Origin: Rickettsiales bacterium
GTDB lineage: Bacteria > Pseudomonadota > Alphaproteobacteria > Rickettsiales > UBA1997
Assembly: GCA_947496905.1 (NCBI GenBank)
Contig: CANMEW010000007.1
Coordinates: forward strand, 1-10,037
DNA: 10,037 nt
Reading direction: 5' to 3'
In this document: in pieces, positions 6,216 through 10,037 of the stretch
Numbering within the stretch: position 1 is the stretch's first letter
Layout of the letters: each line of letters starts with the position of its first letter
The notes under the pieces: model-generated
Told to the model about the DNA's origin: nothing
The model's input: the letters and a program-made list of their open reading frames with translations, nothing else
Database searches by the model: none
Program-made: the position numbers and the translations under genes

Positions 6216-7253
6216 ATGGAAATAATTAAAATTTTTTCAGCGAAAATGGAGGAAATATTTCTGGAAAAGAAGTTGCCAGAGAGGCTTGCCGTCGCAGTTT
6301 CTGGTGGCTGCGATTCTCTCGCATTAACTTTTTTGCTGAAGGAGTTTTGCGTTGAAAGAAAAATTAAGATTTTTGCTGTGACTGTTGACCACAAAATGCG
6401 CGAGAGCTCTTCGGAGGAGGTCAAGGAGCTCGGTAAAATTTTGAAGAAAGAAAAAATTCCGCACAAAATTCTAAAAATTCTTACCAAGAAAATCCCGCAA
6501 AAAAATATTGAAGCGAAACTTCGTGAACTAAGGTACGAGCTACTTCACGACTTTTGCATTAAGAATGAAATCGAATTTTTATTTCTTGGACATCATTTGG
6601 GGGATGTGGCAGAGAATTTTTTAATCCGTCTTTTTCGTGGCTCTGGTTTAGATGGATTGTCAACGATGGCAGAAATTTCTGAACTCAATGGGGTAAAGTT
6701 GCTGAGGCCTCTTTTAGGCTTTAAAAAAGAAGATCTAAAAAAATTTTTACACTCCAAAAAAATTGAATGGTTCGAGGACGAGACCAACTCCGATGAAAAA
6801 TTTTTGCGCAATAAAATTAGAAATTTTTTTGAGTCATTCGAGGAGAAAAATTTAATCCAAGAGAGGATCAAAAAAGCTTCTGACGGAATTGCCGAAATGC
6901 GCGATTTTTTTGACGAGATTTTGTTGCGCGAAGCTAGAAAAATACTGGAGTTGCAGACCAACGGAGACTTCTTGCTAAATTACAAAAAGTTCCAAAAACT
7001 TGATGAGAAAATTGCTCTAAAAATTCTCGCCTTGGTCTTGATGGAGGTGGGAGAAAAAATCTACAAACCGCGTCTGGAGAAATTAAAAAGATTTCACGAA
7101 TGGATTGCGGAAACTAAAAATCACAAAAGAAAAAATTTTTACGGATGCATGGTTGAAAAATTCGATGCAACGCAACTCAGAATTTTTCCCGAGAATGACT
7201 CTGGGCAACGCCAAAGCCGCGCCTTAAAGACGATCTTAAAAAATATTTTCTGA
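6216..7253 (+). CDS. tilS: tRNA(Ile)-lysidine synthase
   Basis: TilS uses ATP and lysine to convert cytidine 34 of tRNA-Ile(CAU) to lysidine. This changes decoding from AUG to AUA and is normally essential. The 345-residue protein has the PP-loop SGGCDS (29-34), the TVDHKMRESSSEE segment and GHHLGDVAENFLIRLFRGSG (125-144). The LRPLLGFKKEDL motif and EDETNSDEKFLRNKIR (187-202) follow. The C-terminal part is shorter than in many homologues of about 430 residues and appears to lack most of the C-terminal tRNA-binding domain. Naturally short TilS proteins exist, so this need not mean damage. The first ATG in frame is at 6216. A second in-frame ATG, residue 11 at 6246, would leave more promoter room between tilS and the divergent tolC-like gene. 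Neither has a clear Shine-Dalgarno sequence. Confidence 0.96.
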   Translation: MEIIKIFSAKMEEIFLEKKLPERLAVAVSGGCDSLALTFLLKEFCVERKIKIFAVTVDHKMRESSSEEVKELGKILKKEKIPHKILKILTKKIPQKNIEAKLRELRYELLHDFCIKNEIEFLFLGHHLGDVAENFLIRLFRGSGLDGLSTMAEISELNGVKLLRPLLGFKKEDLKKFLHSKKIEWFEDETNSDEKFLRNKIRNFFESFEEKNLIQERIKKASDGIAEMRDFFDEILLREARKILELQTNGDFLLNYKKFQKLDEKIALKILALVLMEVGEKIYKPRLEKLKRFHEWIAETKNHKRKNFYGCMVEKFDATQLRIFPENDSGQRQSRALKTILKNIF

Positions 7254-7303
7254 GCGCATCATTCGCAATCCACCACCCACTCTCCAATCAAATTCAGCAT
7301 TCT

Positions 7304-7534
7304 ATGCCCATTGCCAAAGAAAAATTAGAGCAGCTTTTAGTAGAAAATTTTCCTGATGCAGAAATTGAAATAACTGCGCTGGTTGATGATGGCGACCATT
7401 ACAGCGTCAAAATTATTGATAAAATTTTTGCTGGCAAAACTCGCGTTGAGCAGCATAAATTAGTCAATGTCGCCCTCAAAGAAATTCTTGGCGACGCCTT
7501 GCACGCCATGCAATTAAAGACCTCCGCCGATTAA
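7304..7534 (+). CDS. bolA: BolA/IbaG family protein
   Basis: This 76-residue protein is a small BolA-fold partner of CGFS glutaredoxins. Together they hold a bridged [2Fe-2S] cluster used in iron-sulfur trafficking and iron sensing. It shows the family features: a first helix (KEKLEQLLVENFPD), the DDGDHYSVKI strand with a candidate cluster ligand His, the basic loop AGKTRVEQHKLV typical of the second helix, and the C-terminal LHAMQLKT strand with the conserved His. The length fits the short BolA2/IbaG branch. It follows tilS after 50 bases. The partner grxD lies downstream but is separated by two accessory genes. The leader is C- and A-rich with no Shine-Dalgarno sequence, and it shares a CCCACTnnCCAATnAA pattern with the grxD leader. 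Confidence 0.95.
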   Translation: MPIAKEKLEQLLVENFPDAEIEITALVDDGDHYSVKIIDKIFAGKTRVEQHKLVNVALKEILGDALHAMQLKTSAD

Positions 7535-7556
7535 AATAAAAATTCTAAATTTCATC

Positions 7557-8549
7557 ATGCGCGCTCAGTCATCAGAAGATATTCGCTACCCGTCATCCAA
7601 TAAAATCATCATTGGCGAGCGACATCACGAACCTCAAGCTAGGGCATATTTAATAAACGGAATCTTCGCAGGAAATTTTGATGGCTATAAAATAGCCTTT
7701 GAGTTGGACGGCAACACAAGGCCGGTTAAATTAGCTGAAGGTTCAACAGTCTTACCATCCAGAGCATGCGAAAGATATTTGGCAAATTTGGATCAGGGAG
7801 AATTACTGGCATGTAAAATATTTCCAAGCATCGAGAAAAGAGATTCTAGAGGTCTGGAACAGAGCGCTGAGATTGCTAGAGATGCTGGAATGGAAGTGCC
7901 AACTAATCCATTCTCACTTTCGGATGTAGCGAGAGCCATTGTCGTAAGAAATCTTGAGATCAGAAATTCGTCTCAAGACGGATACCTATCTCCAATAATG
8001 ATCGATTTCAAAAGACCTACATCGGCAATGGATGGAGTGAGTTGGAATACTCAGAATGATGAAAGAAATCGACATATGGCAACACAATTTGCCTACCACA
8101 ATCAGATCGTTTTATTGGTTGGAAATAATCACGTTGAAAGCATCGCTGCGCTCTTGCCACACATGACTCACATAGAAAAAATAGATGGGTCTTCCCTTGG
8201 AATTAACGCTGAGTTCGCGCAGGATGTGAAAAATAGATTAGTGGAAAAATGCAGCGAACACAGCATTCCAATAGAAAACACAATTCTAGAATTAGATTCG
8301 TCGCCAGTGCCATCATTGGGATTGTATTCGCGCACACCATCATTTCCTAGCACATCCGCCTCTGACCAATCTGAAAAGGTTTCTGAAGATGAAAAATCTA
8401 GGAGAAATTCTGGGGATGTGGCAGATAGTAAGATGGAGAATGCTGGAAGTGGCGATGGTAGAAAAGACGAAGTATTGGCAATACTTTCTCAAGTTGCGGA
8501 TTCTCTTTCTGACTTACAAAGCGAAGAGAAATCAACCGAAAGATATTAA
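7557..8549 (+). CDS. Tiki/TraB/ChaN-superfamily-like protein with Ser/Glu-rich tail
   Basis: I do not recognise this 330-residue protein by name, but residues 15-240 carry the signature layout of the Tiki/TraB/EreA/ChaN superfamily. An N-terminal GxxH motif is G20-ERH-23 after a beta strand (KIIIGERHHE). E49 ends the next strand (YKIAFELD). ERNRHMA at 169-175 matches the ERxRxM helix of TraB and ChaN relatives. A second GxxH, GNNH (189-192), sits in QIVLLVGNNHVESI. In the superfamily these His, Glu and Arg residues line the active or metal/haem site of putative peptidases, esterases and haem-binding proteins, and the domain also occurs in secreted toxins. From about residue 248 the protein is a disordered Ser/Pro/Glu-rich tail ending in a short amphipathic helix. 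No signal peptide or membrane segment is seen. It starts 22 bases after bolA. Of 22 Arg codons, 17 are AGA/AGG. The biochemical role is unknown. Confidence 0.72.
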   Translation: MRAQSSEDIRYPSSNKIIIGERHHEPQARAYLINGIFAGNFDGYKIAFELDGNTRPVKLAEGSTVLPSRACERYLANLDQGELLACKIFPSIEKRDSRGLEQSAEIARDAGMEVPTNPFSLSDVARAIVVRNLEIRNSSQDGYLSPIMIDFKRPTSAMDGVSWNTQNDERNRHMATQFAYHNQIVLLVGNNHVESIAALLPHMTHIEKIDGSSLGINAEFAQDVKNRLVEKCSEHSIPIENTILELDSSPVPSLGLYSRTPSFPSTSASDQSEKVSEDEKSRRNSGDVADSKMENAGSGDGRKDEVLAILSQVADSLSDLQSEEKSTERY

Positions 8550-8553
8550 TGTT

Positions 8554-9060
8554 ATGAGGCATAGCCAAGATACAGAAATCTCAAGATTGATTAGAGCATC
8601 TATTGACGTCACATCTGCTACAGATTCCGAGGAAGGGGGCGCGGCGGTAAAAGATAGATTTGTTAACTTAATGCTGGATAGCTTCCTTAGTATGAGTGAC
8701 GAAAGAGGATCAGTGCTTACTAGGGCTGCAAAACAGCTAAAACTAAATGCCACATCCTTCCCTGCAGAAAAAAGAGACAAACAAGTGATCTGTTTTGCAG
8801 CAGCTGACAGCATAACAACCTTAATTAGATACGCCAACGACCCAGTAAAAAAACACATACTCAGAAGGGAGATTGAGGCGGTAAGAGAGCAGAGAAAGGC
8901 TGGTGGCATTAATCAAGGTTCCTCATCTGAAGAGAAAGGAGAACAATCGTCTAAAGAAACTTCGTCTCCAGCTCCATGCTCGTCGCCATCCTCACCTGCA
9001 GGATCAAGCTCCTTAACCACTCCTGAGAGAAACTCCGAAAATGGTGGCGTGAGCTTGTAG
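8554..9060 (+). CDS. Hypothetical small protein with helical core and Ser/Pro/Glu-rich tail
   Basis: I do not recognise this 168-residue protein. Residues 1-115 are probably helical, with segments RFVNLMLDSFLSM, VLTRAAKQLKL and a charged helix VKKHILRREIEAVREQRKA. From about 117 to the end it is low-complexity and rich in Ser, Glu, Pro and Gly. The frame stays open upstream to an ATG at 8389, but that stretch reads like an out-of-frame shadow of the preceding gene (Trp-rich and hydrophobic). I therefore start at the ATG at 8554, four bases after the previous stop, which suggests translational coupling. All 13 Arg codons are AGA or AGG, unlike bolA, grxD and the ABC gene. The matching tail style and close spacing suggest that it works with the Tiki-like protein, but no function can be assigned. 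Confidence 0.7.
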   Translation: MRHSQDTEISRLIRASIDVTSATDSEEGGAAVKDRFVNLMLDSFLSMSDERGSVLTRAAKQLKLNATSFPAEKRDKQVICFAAADSITTLIRYANDPVKKHILRREIEAVREQRKAGGINQGSSSEEKGEQSSKETSSPAPCSSPSSPAGSSSLTTPERNSENGGVSL

Positions 9061-9101
9061 CACATGATTTACCAACCCACTAACCAATTAATTTTTTTAC
9101 C

Positions 9102-9422
9102 ATGTCTATTCTAGAAAAAATTCAAGAAACAGTTTCCGGCAATGATGTTGTGCTCTACATGAAGGGTAGCAAAGACCTCCCGCAATGTGGATTTTCTGCG
9201 GCGGTTTCGCATGTTTTAAAAACTCTCGGTGTCAATTTTTTGGATGTTGACGTGTTGCGCGACGCTGAAATTAGGCAGGGAATTAAAGATTTTTCTGACT
9301 GGCCAACAGTGCCACAGCTCTACATCAAAGGTGAGTTCATCGGTGGATGCGACATCGTAAAAGAAATGTTCCAGTCAGGTGAATTGCAGGAGCTGTTAAA
9401 AAATAAGAGTCTCATCTCTTAG
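9102..9422 (+). CDS. grxD: Monothiol CGFS glutaredoxin
   Basis: GrxD (Grx4-type) binds a [2Fe-2S] cluster with glutathione, as a homodimer or with BolA, and passes it to recipient proteins. It has little classical thiol reductase activity. The 106-residue protein shows the hallmark segment YMKGSKDLPQCGFSA with the single active Cys at 29 in CGFS (29-32). The glutathione-binding Lys is K21, the WPTVPQLYIKGEFIGGCDI segment carries the cis-Pro and GGCD motif, and a terminal helix follows. Length is typical. The leader of 41 bases after the upstream gene has no Shine-Dalgarno sequence but resembles the bolA leader. The ABC transporter gene starts three bases after its stop codon. Confidence 0.98.
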   Translation: MSILEKIQETVSGNDVVLYMKGSKDLPQCGFSAAVSHVLKTLGVNFLDVDVLRDAEIRQGIKDFSDWPTVPQLYIKGEFIGGCDIVKEMFQSGELQELLKNKSLIS

Positions 9423-9425
9423 GCC

Positions 9426-10037
9426 ATGACCAGCCTCGCCATCGAAATAAAAAGCCTCTGCAAGACCTACAAAAAATCGCAGAAATCTCCCGAAAAAATC
9501 GCGCTTAATTCGATCAATCTTGAAATCAAAAAAGGATCCTTTTTTGGTCTGCTAGGTCCAAATGGCGCGGGAAAATCAACCATCATCAATATTCTTGCCG
9601 GGCTAGTTAATAAAACTTCTGGTCAGGTAAAAATTTCCAATCTCGACATCGATCAAAATCAGCAGGCAGCTAAGTTCAAAATTGGCATCGTGCCACAAGA
9701 GCTAATCATCGATCCTTTTTTCAATGTGCGCGAAACTTTGGAAATTTATGCCGGCTATTACGGCATTAGAAAGGCGCAGCGTCGAACCGATGAAATCATA
9801 GAGGCTCTAGGTCTGAAGGATAAATCAAAATCTGCACCACGCAGTCTTTCCGGCGGAATGCGACGACGTTTACTAGTCGCCAAAGCTTTGGTGCACAATC
9901 CAGAAATTTTAGTTTTGGATGAGCCAACAGCTGGAGTCGACGTTGAGTTGCGCAACCAACTTTGGACTTACGTAAAAAAATTAAACAGAGACGGCACCAC
10001 GATTTTACTTACTACGCACTACCTCGAAGAAGCTGAA
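9426..10037 (+). CDS. ABC-2 type transporter ATP-binding protein, YadG-like (3' end outside window)
   Basis: The first 204 residues are visible and the frame runs off the window edge. This is the ATPase subunit of an exporter-type ABC system. The sequence shows Walker A GPNGAGKS, the Q-loop IVPQE, the signature LSGGMRRR, Walker B ILVLDEPTAGVD and the H-loop TTHYLEEAE. The stretches LVNKTSGQV, AGYYGI and TAGVDVELR closely match the layout of E. coli YadG, the ATPase of the YadG/YadH ABC-2 exporter. A membrane-permease gene would be expected just downstream. Substrate is unknown. It starts three bases after grxD, with only a weak AGG before the ATG, and is probably translated from the same message. 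The first ATG in frame gives a normal N-terminus (MTSLAIEIKSLCKTY). Confidence 0.96.
   Translation, partial: MTSLAIEIKSLCKTYKKSQKSPEKIALNSINLEIKKGSFFGLLGPNGAGKSTIINILAGLVNKTSGQVKISNLDIDQNQQAAKFKIGIVPQELIIDPFFNVRETLEIYAGYYGIRKAQRRTDEIIEALGLKDKSKSAPRSLSGGMRRRLLVAKALVHNPEILVLDEPTAGVDVELRNQLWTYVKKLNRDGTTILLTTHYLEEAE

Noticed and set aside
6200..6961. Minus-strand open frames inside tilS
   Set aside because: They are antisense shadows of tilS, rich in Ser, Phe and Ile, with no domain signal.
8389..8553. Upstream extension of the second cassette gene, overlapping the first
   Set aside because: The translated stretch is an out-of-frame reading of the first protein's low-complexity tail, and an ATG directly after that gene's stop is a simpler start.

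Overview
The window looks like a chromosomal stretch of an AT-rich alphaproteobacterium, most likely a Rickettsiales or Holosporales-type endosymbiont. This is inferred from the gene families: a CobS-type AAA+ ATPase, a Der GTPase with an NKxE first G4 motif, a DsbA-like oxidoreductase with a second cysteine pair, and a BolA / CGFS-glutaredoxin pair. Spacing is tight, and almost no start codon has a convincing Shine-Dalgarno sequence. No tRNA, rRNA, CRISPR array, insertion sequence or origin was recognised.

Bases 1-230 are non-coding apart from one faint remnant and hold two inverted repeats. From about 3833 back to 231, the minus strand carries, in transcription order, a WaaE/LgtF-like family 2 glycosyltransferase, the ribosome-assembly GTPase der (8 bases later), cobS (after a hairpin-rich 102-base gap) and acpP (after a 133-base gap containing an inverted repeat). 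They may share a transcript at least in part, but they are linked by position rather than by pathway.

A divergent 85-base gap leads to a plus-strand membrane-anchored DsbA-like thiol oxidoreductase (3919-4707), closed by a very strong intrinsic terminator. A minus-strand TolC-family outer-membrane channel (4776-6206) converges on it. The tolC-like gene and tilS are divergent, with only 9 bases between their start codons.

The plus strand then runs tilS, bolA, two accessory genes, grxD and a YadG-like ABC transporter ATPase cut by the window edge. BolA and CGFS glutaredoxins normally act together as [2Fe-2S]-bridged partners in iron-sulfur and iron homeostasis. Here they are separated by a two-gene cassette (7557-9060). 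The first cassette protein carries the paired GxxH motifs, a central Glu and an ERNRxM-type helix of the Tiki/TraB/EreA/ChaN enzyme superfamily, plus a Ser/Glu-rich tail. The second is a small unrecognised protein with a similar tail. Both cassette genes use AGA/AGG arginine codons far more than their neighbours. This cassette is the most interesting part of the window.
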